A DNA stretch of 64,000 nucleotides from Trichoplax sp. H2 (taxonomy: Eukaryota; Placozoa; Uniplacotomia; Trichoplacea), in the NCBI GenBank assembly GCA_003344405.1, contig NOWV01000014.1, positions 310,001-374,000 on the forward strand. Reading direction: 5' to 3'. This document shows positions 1-13,429 of the stretch, piece by piece. The position numbers and the translations under genes are program-made. The first letter of the stretch is position 1; every line of letters begins with the position of its first letter. The notes beneath the pieces were generated by a model, which searched no databases, was not told the DNA's origin, and saw nothing but the letters and a program-made list of their open reading frames with translations.

Positions 1-95
1 ACACATAAGGAAGAAGAGTTATCACTGTAACGAACACAACTTTACTGTCAAAGTATCTTTATCTTAATAACTTAAAAATCAATTATTAATTTCAG

Positions 96-3000
96 TCGAT
101 CAACTTTGAAAAAAAACAACTGATGCAACAGTGGAACAGTAGCTTAATTGGGTTAAGAAGAAGGGATGAAGCGTTGGCTGGGCTTCGTAAAGCAATCGAG
201 TAAGCTATAATTGAAAGTTACATCGATAGATGGAAATAAAATTGAAAAGTTTCAATCATTCTAATAATAATACATTAGTTTTCGTTAACTAATTGCATTT
301 TATATAAACTAATCCAACTATTCTTTATTTATAACTTGACACAAACTTATAGCCTACAACAACAACAATTACTTGCTTACGATACTGAAATTGCTGTAAC
401 GAAAAAATCAATTGAAAAAGAGCAGAAACAGAATGAAGGGTTAACGTTAATAAATAATAAGAACGAAGCTGAGCTAATCTTAGTCAAGAAACAAATTACA
501 ACTAGTCAGCAAAAATTAGACTCGGTTAAAATTGATTACAGCAAAATGAATAGAACACTGCGTGAAATAGAGCAACACTTAAATAAAGTTACTGCGGTAA
601 GTTAACTGCCTCAAAGTCCTCTTTTAAGGATTAATGTAAATTGATAATGCTGAATCGCTCATTTTAATAGTAAATTTAATAAGTTAATCACTAAAATTTC
701 AATGTAAACGTTACTAACGTATAAAATGTCACCTTTACTTCGAAAATATTTCTTGCAATAATACTAAACTTACTTTATGTTGGAATGTCATACCATTTTT
801 AGGATGTAGTATTAAAGAATAATGACTTAATCGCATTAAGAAAGAATATTGAGCGAGTCTATGATGACAAAGTGAAATTGCAAAGTGCAATTGAAAAGGA
901 ATTATACTCGCGGCAGACCATTGATAAAGCTTCAAAATATTCCAAAAAAGTTACCAGTAAAATAAGGCAAACTTTGATGTCTAAGGTATATTTTTTATAA
1001 GCCATATACTTATAACATCAGTAATTATTTAGAATTACGAGTACATAAATTTTTATACTTTTAGATCTTAATATAGTAAGAAGCAAATCACGATAATTCA
1101 TTTTTATTAAATAAGTATTCATACATCTGATAGATTTATCAATTTTATATTAGTATCTATATCATTATTCACTACTCAAAACTATGAAACAAAAAGCTAT
1201 ACTTTTGCTGCAGTATGATGACAAATTTTTGCTATATCTTCACAAATTTTCCTATAGGAAAATGAAGTTGCTGCTATCGAAAATGAAATCAGTCATACTG
1301 TATTATCTACAGCTCAATGTAAGAATCGTCTTGAAAAATCAAATCAACAATTAGATCAGTACAACCAAGAAATACGTGAAAAGAATAAATTGATTGGTAA
1401 ATATGAAAGTTCAGTTAATGGTAGTAATGCCACCATTGAAAAGAAGCAAACTCAAATTGATCAATTAAATAAAAAAATTGAAAAGATATTAAGCAGCCGT
1501 GAAGGTGGTGGTGAGGAATTAGGCCCGCTGGAGATTCAAATTAAGACATTATTAAAACAAATTGAAAGCTTACATCAAGAGAATGAACAACTGAAACAAT
1601 TCTGGTTACGTGGGCAAAATGAATTAGTAAAACATACTAAAGAGCGCGAAGAGCAAGGGGATGGTGTTGAATCACTAAAAAAACAATTTACAGTATTAAA
1701 TCAGAAGAAATTAAGAATTGAGAATCAAATTCAAAGTGAAGAGAAAGAAATTGCTGAAGTCTCTCATAGCACACGCAATTTACGCAATGAAATGATTAAA
1801 TTAAATATGTTAATATCCAAAAAAAATAACCAACGTGAAGATATGGAACAAAGCAACATTCTAATGGAAAGTGAATTTATCAAAGCATTAAAAGAAGCAG
1901 AGATAGCATCTATGGAAATGGATAATAATTTGCAAATGTTAAATGAAGAAAAGGAGCGTTTATTAAGTAGTCTTGTTGAAGCTGAGCGACAAATTATGCT
2001 TTGGGAAAAGAAGACACAACTAGCTAAAGAGATGAGAGCAGCTGTCGATTCTGAAACCGGTCAGGGTGAAATAAAAGCAATGAAAATGGAAATTCATCGT
2101 ATGGAAGTTCGCTATGGCCAATTATGTCGACAACAAGAGAAAATGATTCAAGATATGGAGAAATCAGTATTTAAACGTGAGTGTATTGTAACGCGCAGTG
2201 ATGCGCAAGCTAAGACCGGACGTAATGAAAATACCAAGAGAGCATTTCAAAAGAATTTAGTTGAAATTAAAAAGAAAATCAAAAAAACTACCGAAGATGT
2301 AGCAAATGGTGATGGCGAGCTCAAACGATACCGTGAAATGCAAGTACAACTTAGTCAAGATCTCGAAAGCAAAAAAGAATCATGCCATACATTGCAGCGT
2401 TCGATTGATGCAGTTGAAGCAGATGTAGATCAAATGGCTGAAATGAAGCAAAAGGTAAGAAAAATTAATCAATTGATATTTTCAATATCAGAATGAAACC
2501 ATATATAATGCTCAAAATTCGAAATTGTTAAAGTATATACGTTATAAGTATCAATTTACAGTGGCTTTATATAGGATCAGTTTATAAATTTTACAATTTA
2601 CAATAATCGCTCTAAAAATTATAATCCAAACTTGTTAATTAATCTATGTTCTGCAATCTATGAACGCTGCAGACATTTGCTTAACAATATTATATTAAAT
2701 ATACTTAATTGTAAACAAATTAGTTTTAACATAAATTAATTTTTGTCACATAATCTCTTCAATACCAAAAAAAACGTCTTCATTCTAATGATTAGATACA
2801 CAAAAGCAATAATTCCTTATCATTGTATCTCTATTCAGCTGCTGCATCTTAAAACTCTTTACATATTCTTAATAGCTAATATTTTGCTAAGTTAAGCTTA
2901 TAAATGGAAGATAACGCTATAAGAGTTATTATCTTTTATAACAGTTCTACATAACTTAGTTTAAAAAGTAAAATCTAAAAATTGTCTTTTTTTATTTAAT

Positions 3001-3253
3001 TTAAAATAAGAATTTTTCGGAAATTCTGGAAGGCCAACAACGTGTTAAATATTACCAAGAATTAAAAGATGGTAAATATCGTATGTTATGCAAGACACAT
3101 GAAGGTATTGATAACGAATGGCAGCGTCAACATGAAAAGACTCAGTCATTAAATACTTTAATCGATCGATTAAATCAAGAGTATCCCTATGCACAATCTT
3201 CGTTACGAAAAGTGACACAGATGATATCTAATAAGATGACTACCTTGTATTAG
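96..3253 (+). CDS. CCDC40: CCDC40, axonemal 96-nm ruler coiled-coil protein (3' part, 5' truncated by window)
   Basis: Five exons at 96-199, 353-596, 803-985, 1258-2454 and 3011-3253 (stop TAG 3251-3253) join in phase to 656 residues of almost pure coiled coil. The large exon carries the CCDC40 family signature, with IMLWEKKTQLAKEMR followed by VDSETGQGEIKAMK (about 2000-2080), nearly identical to vertebrate CCDC40. The first exon reads FEKKQLMQQW as in the family, and the last exon matches the C-terminal QEYPYAQSSLRKVTQMI region. In the family, CCDC40 pairs with CCDC39 along the ciliary axoneme and sets the 96-nm repeat for inner dynein arms and nexin links. The upstream exons lie outside the window, so nothing can be said about its start or promoter. 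Bases 1-95 are intron. It is convergent with HID1. Confidence 0.93.
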
Positions 3254-4463
3254 TTACTTTATCTGAATGAAAATTACTATGTCCTTTACCGCTGTTAGAC
3301 TGTAAGTACACTACAGATTGCGAATACTGTATTTAGTCACGTTTTAATGATGGCAAAATTTAGAATTAAAATTATGATAAATCTGTCCAAAATTATGACA
3401 GTTTGTAATAACAAGATACATTGTAATAGTTGTTGGCAACAGTAAATTATGATTTCTTTATAGTATGCGAGAAATTTTAATGCGTAATTTGACATAATAA
3501 TATACCAATCTCGTTTACTGTAATATTTTGATTTCAGTTTAGTTACACTAGAAACTTCGATTAATATACTTGCACATATGTAATTGCAAAATATGTATAC
3601 TAGCTTATCATGAATTATTTCAATATACGACTTAGGTGTAAAATAATACTGTTTTCATATTGTAATTTATTGGTCAGCACACTGATAACGCTAAAAGTCG
3701 TAGCTGTGAATAAAATGTAGCAGGAAGCTATGGCTTTTTATTTGTAGCGATTTAACGTTTTACAACATTTACGTTTTTACAAGCAAATATCCGTATTTTT
3801 TAACCGCTTAAGTACCAATATTGGTTATACATACAATAGTATTTTATTTAATCTCCTTAAGTGTAATCTAATACTATGGTAACGACATCTTACTTGAGCA
3901 AATAAAAGTCTAACTCAAAAGAAGCTGATCTTCGTAATCGGTAAATTTGTAGGTGATGCAGGCGTATTGATTTTGTGCTACGCTATGTGAGAAATGCAAA
4001 ATGGTACTAAAGTATTTTAGATCAATATAGCATACTATCGTATATAAAGATAAGTATCATCATTTAATAGTGTATGCTGATACTTAGTAGGCTAATAAAC
4101 CTGCAAATATCATAACAGCAGTTATTTCATTCTAAGATTTATTGACTGTACATCACAGGGATTGTTAAAAATTGCAAAATGTCATATACGCTTAATGTTA
4201 CAATTATGACTTTTCGCTCTTTATACATTTACTAGTATACAGCTAGTAGTAACGAAATCTATTTTCTGTATTTATCGTAGTCTCTTGTGTCGGTAGATGT
4301 AATTATACGGTATTATTAGCAGCACATTTCGATATAATACGACACAATATATAGCTTTTCTAGTTACTTGATTAAGATATAAATTCTTTCACAATAGATT
4401 ATTTTAAAAACAGGCTGCGAAGTGATAAACAACGCCAGTTTGTTTCCCAATAAGAGAATCAAA
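3254..4463. other. Convergent intergenic region, CCDC40/HID1
   Basis: About 1.2 kb between the two stop codons of convergent genes. It should hold both 3' UTRs. AATAAA hexamers occur at 3709-3714 and 3901-3906 on the CCDC40 strand. No exon-like stretch was seen. The 11-mer AATTGCAAAAT occurs twice (3582-3592 and 4170-4180). Confidence 0.6.
3709..3714 (+). promoter_or_regulatory. Candidate polyadenylation signal of CCDC40
   Basis: AATAAA 456 bp after the CCDC40 stop, on the coding strand. A second one lies at 3901-3906. Either could serve; no transcript evidence is available. Confidence 0.35.
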
Positions 4464-7400
4464 TTAGTGAGTTCGCTGAATTTCAAACAGTTTGACGTTA
4501 GTGTCGTACCATATAGGAGGATCGAAATTTCTAACAATCGTAATGCAAACATTAATAAGCTACAACGGATTTTAGTGTGTTTTTATGAAAAATAATAATG
4601 GCATTCATACCTTAAGTATATAATGCCCCACATGTATGTTCGAAACCACATAGTAGTAGCGCTGTTAGGCTATTAATAAATACAAAGGAAAATATAAGTC
4701 AGTCAGTGGAAAAATTGAAATAAAACAATAAGGAGTAGTAAATTTACTTTTAATCATTTTACTTTAGACAAATACAGCTTCGACAATAAAATCCTTCAAA
4801 TACCTGATATTTTCTTATCAGAATTGGATGGGGAACTGGCAGCAATCCCACAAGCGTACCGTGCTGTAAGAACTTCAAAATTTCACTTTCATCAGTTAAG
4901 CCCCTAATCAAAATGATATTGTTATGATCATTAAATTAAAAATCGAGTTAGCTTAATGAGCAGATCAAATGGTAATAAAAAAAGGGTGAATAACGAACTT
5001 ATCAATGCAAATTTTCTCCACTTGCGGTACTAATACTTGCAGCATTCGCATGATGGTTTGTAGAGGTAATTTTTGCTTCCATGACAATACCTTTGTGTGT
5101 ACATAGAAATTAAGCTGAGTAACTAATCTCATCGGTTTTAGGCATTAATAAAAACAGTTTAGTAAATCTCCGTTGTTGTGAAGAAAGAACGAAAGTAAAG
5201 CCAATTTTTACCCATTCTGGAGTTGGAGTAAAGTGTCCGTCAGGTGATACACTATCAAATCTCGGCGACTTCTTTATTTTCTTGGTTTTCTTCTTCATAC
5301 TGGCAGCGCCAGTTTTGCTTAACTCATCATCGCTCGAAGTATCAGATTCACTTCCACTAATGTTATTAGGATCGGAGGCACTTTCAGTGCCGCTCTGATA
5401 CTGGGCTACTGATATGCTCTCTATATAATCAAATATAGGAGTCAAATACAAAAATAAATATTTCATTACTGGACGACCGGTAGTCTACGGTGTTAAAAGC
5501 TATTTTGCAGTAATCCACTTAAATTATCAATTTACCAATTCCAGAAGAAACTAAAGTTTTTGTTCCGAGAGTACCACTTGCCCCTGCATCACTGAAATTT
5601 TTCATTACTTTAATATGGCTCTTAAACGCAAAAAAATGAATGTTTATAAAAGAAATTTATTTGGTAACTTACTCTGAACTATCTTCTTTCTTATTGGGTT
5701 TAACTACAGTCGAAGGATCAGTAGGTAGATTGGCCAACTAATATGTAAATGTAATATGTTTATAAGTACATGTGTTATAAGAGAAATTAAAACTTATGAA
5801 GGTATGCTGAAATTGGTGAACATAATAAAGAAAACCATTTTGATAATAACCTGATGAAATATATTTCTCTTACGGATTATTGTGTATACTAAATGGGAAT
5901 TACCTGCAAAGAAAAATCGCCAATATGGGCATTAATAAAAATTCGAAATGTATTGAACTAAAGCGTTAGCTACTAGTTCGTATTTGCATTAATTACCATC
6001 AAACTGATACTGGATAATATTATTGAATACTTCCAGTAAAAAGAATATCAAGTGATGATTGTTGTTGTTACTAAATAAAAACCAGGGTGTTGAGAAAGCC
6101 TATCAAATATATTGCAAAATTAAAATAATTTAATCACTAAATAGCTTAATATAGCGATAATTTCAAATAGAAGATTAAAATAAAAGTGCAACTAGAAGAC
6201 ATACCTCTAGCAGATGAAGCAATTTGTTACTAGCAACAATTGATAAAGTTTTCGAGTAAGGTGAAACTATGGCCGAATAAAATATTACCATATAACGAAT
6301 CAGTTTTATGTAATCAAGTATTAATGAAATTATGTCGAATAACTAAAATGATTACTAACTTACCATTAACAAGGACGGTTAAAAGGCAATCAAATATAGG
6401 TGCTAAGCGTTGATGGCCAGTAGTAATTACTTTATGAAATACCTACGTAAGATTAGTTGATAAGGGAAAGCTGCAATATATAGTAAATTTTAGAATAAAT
6501 TTGTTCTAATCATCAATTTAGAACTTACAATTACTAAAAAATCAATATGTGTGCCATTAAATACTGGTAAATCCATTGGTACTTTAGCTGAGAACGGCTT
6601 ATTTAAGCGAACACCTGCATAGAAGGTCAAAAAATTATTTGAATTAATTACTTTAATTAGCTTATTTGATAAAACGGTAAAGTAATTAATATCTACTCTT
6701 TTACCAAAATTTCTTTCACCGCTCAAAAGTAATAAAATGAATACTCCAATATGCATTAAGCCGATACGAGCTATCACAATTAAATAAAGAAGAATTTTAA
6801 AGGATAAGATTTAATCCAATAAATTAATAATTATACTTAAACCATCTTTATAATCTGCATACTAAAGATATCGCAAGATTTTTATGTTACTAACCTGGAT
6901 CACACCTAGCATCATTCAAGTAATATAGGATTGGTACTAAGATATCTAAAACGTCACTACTCTTAAGTACATAGTACAGGAATTTCTGAAAGAATGTAGT
7001 AAAAATAGATATTAGACTAGCAATATTATCGCCCCTATTACTGACAGTCATCAACAGACCTTATTACAATCACAGACTTTCCAGAGAAAAATTAATAATT
7101 CTTGATAGAAACCTATCTTCTTGCACGAATTTGGTAGATAAGTCTATTAATCAATAAAAGAAAATGATTTTATTTCAGTTATGGACTACATACGCTGTCG
7201 TACTATTTAACAATAATACTGAAATGATGAAAGATGCTTTCTTACTTGCAGTAATGGGTTATTAAGTAATAAAATTATACCGCGTAGAATGAAAGTAAAA
7301 TCCTATAATCAAAAATTTCAGAGTTTATTTTGCATATAATTGCTCTTTAAATACAAAAACATGCAGTAAAACAATTAGTATTTTTCAGGATTTTAAGCTG

Positions 7401-10400
7401 ACCTCTTCGCGATGTATTCGTGATAAATAATTGCAAAATAGATTATCGTTTATTCCTGCCTACATAGTGAAGGTTCGTTAAATTTAGATAAATAAAGCTG
7501 TACCCAGATTTTGTGCATACACAACTGAAGGATACTTACTGTGTCATGTTCAGCACTTCGATCGATAGTGATAGTGGAAGGTTCATGATCGAGGACGACA
7601 ACTAGCAACTGGACAGCAATTTCGACCAACGGTTCTCTTGCGTCTTGAAACATGAGATGATTATAAGGAACTCCATAACCGACGGGATCATACGAGCAGA
7701 CGGTATTTAATAACGACGTAAATAAAGGCAATGCATGTCTTAAGGAAATATGTAAAAATAAATCGTTAGTAATTGCAAAAAAATACGTACAATAACAAAT
7801 AATAAGATTGAAGTACAATAGATTATCGTAGTTACCTATTATTCGTCGATGTAAAGTAATCCAACCACTGGTTATTTCCAGAATCGGCTAAGGGCGGAAG
7901 TTGTTGAAATAATAATTACGAAATTCATGTTTCCGAGAAATTTTACAGTTGAAAATAGTATCAGAAAGATTAACGTACCACTTGGTAGCATATACAATGA
8001 TTCAGAAAAACAAGTGAGTAGCAGCTTCAGAATTTCTGTTCTATTTCGATCAAATTGAGGATTAGCTGGCGTTGAGGTAGCAAATCCAACTCCAGCCTCC
8101 CTATTTGTAATGTTAAAATATTTAACATTAATGCAAGTTTAAATTTACCGATTGATAAGTAACTATACATCAAATTTTTTATATCACAACTAAACTATAC
8201 CAAATATATTCACAGCTGTCAATAGAAGGCAGATCATCAGGGGTCTCCTAGTAGTTGATAGGTGTTATAGTACAACGAATAAGTAATCCTAAAAGTTAAA
8301 TATATCATTACCGTAAGAAAGTACTATAATTACAGGGCCAGCTTTCTTATGTTTGGGAACAGTAAAGTCTGGACAGAATAAGAGATCCTAAAATTTTGAA
8401 TGATAATCATTAGTCTGCGTCGCAGGTTGGTTACAACATTCAATGATATAAAGTGTGAGAGAAAGCGTATTTCAGTGAAGGTAAAATTATGATTAATTAT
8501 AGATAGATTATTACATACCAGAATGGCATTAAGTAATGATTTCGCTAATGGTTGAGCTCCATCCTAATCAGAGAATACAATAGTATGAACAACAGAGGTG
8601 TTTCACATTGTACGAATGTTTAAGACTTTCAATATACATGTAGATGATATACTTACAGAGCCTTCAGTCATATTTCGAACCTCAGGTGATCCATCATCAT
8701 CCTAAAGTGGAATAAAAAAGTGATAAATTACATCTGGCATAAGTAGCATAGCACTATAATAACGATCTTATTTGATTTAAGAATTCCATTAACCGTATTT
8801 GCTGGAACTGAGGACCAGAAAAATCCTCGCCAATCACTGTCTTCGAATATGTACGGCAAAATTCTAGTTAATAGCCTACAGCAATTCAGTACTGTTTGAT
8901 ATAAAGCACAATAATAATTAGTAAATTTGAATAAAATATAGAAATTAAATTGATTCATATGCATATGACCTATTTACATCATTTAATAATTTTGATAAAT
9001 GAGCAACATGGTGGCATAACTGAAGAATGACTTTGTGATTACGTAATTTTATGAGCACTTTAAAGATCAAATTATAATTATCAATAGCTATGTTATCCGT
9101 TTTATTCAGAAAGTTAATCTAAAGAGTAAGATTAATAGGATGCCAAGATTGCTCTTCAAACTACTACAAAATCTTATTCAAAGGTAACTATTCAAGTGCA
9201 ACTACAAATACAGTAGGTATTTATTATTTCTTAAATAAAGTACTATAGATTAAGAGGCGGTGTATTAAAATAGATAATGCCTTTGTTATATATTTCTTGC
9301 CTGTAGTTTGCTCCTTTGGTGTTGAACAAGCTGTCATCGAGGCAGCCACTAATTTCTCAACAGCCTGTATATTCGAAAAATAATGACCCAAGATATTATA
9401 ACTTATAAAATAAAATGGCATAACTTGATTATTACGTTTATATTAATGAGATTGACAAAATATGATAAACACATGATGATACGTCAATCATTTTTATTTT
9501 TTTAACTTCTTATTATGTTCCAGGATGTTACAAATTTATAATTTCAACTGTTTAACCTTAAATTATGGATTTTCAAAGTTAAAGCTACAAAGTAATGACT
9601 TAGTTTCCTTCGTTAAGAAACATGCTATTATACGATCAATTGTATAATTTCAGTATTCTGCAGTAGAAAGACGGTGTTGATATTTTATAAGATCTTTCTT
9701 TTGAACGGTATAGCCTTTATGCGAGGAAATAAATCTAGTTTGCAAATGCTCATTACGATAACAACTTTTAAACAAGTTATTACATATGTAATTGCAAAAA
9801 TTTATTAAAACTCTATCCTGGAACGACATAACTTTGATGGTAAACGATACTTTTATCAGGATGATGAAGAACTAGAAATGTCGGACATGTGGATAATTAA
9901 ACCATATGTTTACGGTAGCAGTAGCCTCAATACGATCGATTTCCGCATACTCGTACAGTAGTGTAAATTGATTGTTGCTGATACTATCTTGATCTTAACA
10001 ATACGTTTAATGATGAAATGAAAAAGTGATCGAACGAACAGAGTTCGTAAAGAATATATAGTAGCAATAACGACGACAGTGTTTTTTTTAGTTGAGTATG
10101 AATTGTAATCATACGATTGACTGACGATAAAAGTGATTAACCAAGTATTATTGATAAACTTACTGCTACCAGTTAATGAATCTATAGCACAAAAATGTTT
10201 TTATGATATAGTCAACTTTACCAGTAATTAATTACTATACTATAGAATAATGGATCCTATCATATCATTCATTAAGATATCATTTTTTGATACGGTTAAG
10301 AGTATACTCTAAATAAAAACACGGCATATGCGATCGTCAATGCAGAGTTATTGTTCTGCCGTGATCCTTTCACTATGTTATTATTTATGAAAAATTATAA

Positions 10401-11312
10401 ATTTATTACTCCGTAAAGCTAAAAATATAATTTCTTTCTTCATTTTGAAGAATACCTTACAATAATCGTTGGAACTCTGCTCGTAAACATACTAGATACT
10501 TTGAAAGTACAGCTACAAAGCATAGAATGGAAAAGCTGACTGCTAACAATTGCAGGTATTAAGGAGCATCCACTTAACATTTTCTATTAGTAAGTTTCAC
10601 TAATGTATTCATAGTCATCTCGTGGTACGAAGGGATTATATTACTTAGTCTTAAGCTAAGTTACAGTATATAGCTCGGCCAAGGCGTATTAACTACCTAG
10701 ACTAGATTATTGTATTGTTGATGATGATGCTGTCGGTAAGGATACGAAAGGAATAAAGTTTTAAAGACTTTCCATTTTAAAGTTGAAATAGAAATGAATA
10801 ATAAAATCAAATACTGCTAATAATAATGATTTATAGAATATACCCTATTCACTGCTAATACTCGTAAAAACTAGCCATAGAACCACACAACTATGAAAAA
10901 TTGCAAAATACGTCAATGGACATAGAGACACCGGTTGTGACCATACACTATCAAAATTCAAATTTTATACAGTATTATAAGGAAAGGTTAATATGTTTTT
11001 TAAATTCTGGGGATTTAGAAATACTATACCAAAGGCTTTACACTACCATAACAAAAGCTTTATTACTTAAGCTTAAAAAAAACTTGAAGAAGTTATAGTG
11101 CAGATGTTGCTGTTTCATTAATAGCGCATAAATTTGTATAAACACATCAATTTTCATCCTACCTTAATCGAGAGTGTAGCTAAATTTGACGGTGCTTCAT
11201 CTCTTAATGTACGAATCTCTTGGGCTGTAACTAAAGTGAAAATGTCCTGTACAGAAGCAATCGATTCGCTCCAAAATTGATCCCAAAAAGCATCGTCATT
11301 AGCATCAATTGG
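4464..11312 (-). CDS. HID1: HID1, Golgi/dense-core-vesicle trafficking protein (27 exons; first exon not located)
   Basis: Exons, 5' to 3' on the minus strand: 11163-11312, 9301-9364, 8794-8891, 8657-8701, 8519-8563, 8334-8387, 8201-8247, 7979-8100, 7836-7887, 7540-7738, 7403-7459, 7246-7302, 7060-7143, 6895-6985, 6705-6770, 6529-6614, 6364-6442, 6205-6266, 5997-6099, 5851-5903, 5673-5737, 5536-5591, 5212-5420, 4999-5090, 4804-4903, 4611-4669, 4464-4530. All phases agree and give 753 residues, against 788 in human. Diagnostic matches include NDDAFWDQFW, LPYIFEDSDWRGFFW, HALPLFTSLLNTV, GLMHIGVFILLLLSGERNFG, LLEVFNNIIQYQFDG and the C-terminal WYDTNVKLFEIQR. HID1 is a peripheral membrane protein of the Golgi needed for neuropeptide and dense-core-vesicle sorting. 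The exon at 5212-5420 encodes a Ser/Asp-rich, Lys-rich disordered loop at the least conserved point of the family. The intron after 9301 uses a GC donor. The first exon, which in human carries the myristoylated MGSTDSK start, was not found. Confidence 0.95.
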
Positions 11313-13429
11313 CTGTCAAAATAAAATATATAGTATGTTATTATCAACAGGAGGTGTTAACCAGCAAACAATATTTAGATCAATCAATTAATGAAAAATC
11401 TAAGTTGATTATGTGAGATATGGGGAAAAGATACATCATTGTATAGGAAAATGTTCCAAGAAAATTCTAATTGTAGGAAAAAGTAGTTGTCATCTAATAA
11501 TTTGTGAGTAGTTTTAATATCTTGGATCGAGGTCTGGATACAAACTGCAAACAATTCAATTTGATCCTAGTTGACTTTCCATTTTGTTTCCAAGGATTAA
11601 GCTTAAACAACACCAAGTATGCTTATGAAAGTGTGTTTTGTCTGGCATACTGTACATTATAAGAAATAAGAACAGTAGTTCCAGGCGAATATTTAACTGT
11701 GCTTTAATTATAGGGCCAATGTACATGTATTTCAAGTTCAATGCAGTTTTCATGTTGTGATTTTGCTGTCGTATCTTCAAAAAACAGGAGCTTTATTAAA
11801 AATAATTCGTTGTAACGAGTATGCAATCATGCGCGTCTTGTTTCATTTACTTTACTGAGATTCTTACTGTAGAATTCCTATTTCGTACAATCTAATATTA
11901 AAGAATTGATTGCTTATATGATTCGATCATTATTATACGCGTATACTGCAATGCATAAGTATATAGTAATAACAATACTGTACAATAAAAATAATAAACT
12001 ACAGTAATTTATCATTGCTTTCTGTACACTCGTTCCCTAATTCAAGTGCCCCAAAATAGGAAATTTTAACATGAGGAATAATATTACGATCTGAGACGAA
12101 AAGGAAGTATACGCTGGTCGATTCCTTGGAATTTTACTATTGTTAAAATTAAGAACAACAATAGTTTAACAAGGCCAAATAAAATAACTTTACCAAGGGG
12201 TGAGTAAACCTACAGTAAGTCATAACGTACGGTCAAAGTATGAATATTGGTATGTACATACAGTAGCTCAGTTAGGAACATTCTCCATTCTATTAAAATT
12301 TAAAAAATCGATGAATGTCTGTATATTCACTCAATGCAAACATGGTTTGGATTTATGAGTCAGAGTAACAAGGGTTGATAGTTCACGGTAAGGAGATTTG
12401 ATATTACGATAGAGTGAGTATCCAGTAGGAATCATGATGATCAACTGTATCATCGCCGTGTATCGTTGATTTTATATTACAGTATTTGATAACTTTCCCA
12501 AATAGTACAGCACTGTAGTGTAGATTGCTTTTCCTATACTAATTAATTCATAACAACAGCTACCACACTGTAAGCGTAGACAACCATGACTCCTTTTGAA
12601 TATTTACTATCATTGCGTAGCATAACATTGGAATAAAATATACTGCAAAGGAAAATGTTATTATTCCATCTCTAAACTGAATGCAAGATTTGTATTCTAT
12701 CTATATAAAATAAGAGTCTATTTTTTAATCAATATCACACACGAAGAATATGTTATTTTCTTGTAGGGCTCTTTCACTGGATATGAATGAAAGCTACTCG
12801 ATGGGTCGACCCTATCGCAGAAATTGGATGACTCTGTTGAACTACAAATACCATGACTAAGCGAATATGGATCGTCATTTTCACTAGTCGTTCTATCTAT
12901 TTTCAAGTCTATAACTAAATTGATTGTTTCAATTTATCTTTTGACCACTACAAGAACAGCTGTAAATGATTTGAATAGTCAAAGAAGAGAGAAAAAAAAA
13001 AAAAATCTGCTATGAGCGTATGGAAAATATGTTGTCCACATAGACTCTATACTGTACAATGGCATAGTGTACTGTATCAGTCATTGGTGTCAGTCACTAC
13101 AGTGATGAGTGATTTCCTTTTTGGTCAATTTTAGATCATTTTGACACAAAATTTGAACTCTTCTCTTGGATGGAAATGGACAGAAGACATTTTAATTGAT
13201 TGCATTACCATTGTTTTGGTGGTTAGCTGAACGATAGCCTTGCGAAAATAGAGTTTGCTGTCTGTGCCACCCATGATTTTCTATCTTTCAATGTGTCCTC
13301 CAGTGAAAACGAAAATGTCAATGACCACAGGAGAAATGTTCCAGTGTACAGATTCGACTGTGAATACATGTACGTCAATAGTGCTGGACGCTGAGTGTAC
13401 CGCTTTATATCAAGCGATGTCTGTTGAAG
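11313..13429. other. HID1 5' region
   Basis: About 2.1 kb upstream of the first HID1 exon found. It should contain the missing HID1 start exon and promoter, but no minus-strand exon encoding the conserved LNFRKAVIQLTTK segment could be read. There is a 13-base A run near 12990. The ORFs here (for example 12718-12906 minus) show no family motif. Confidence 0.4.
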
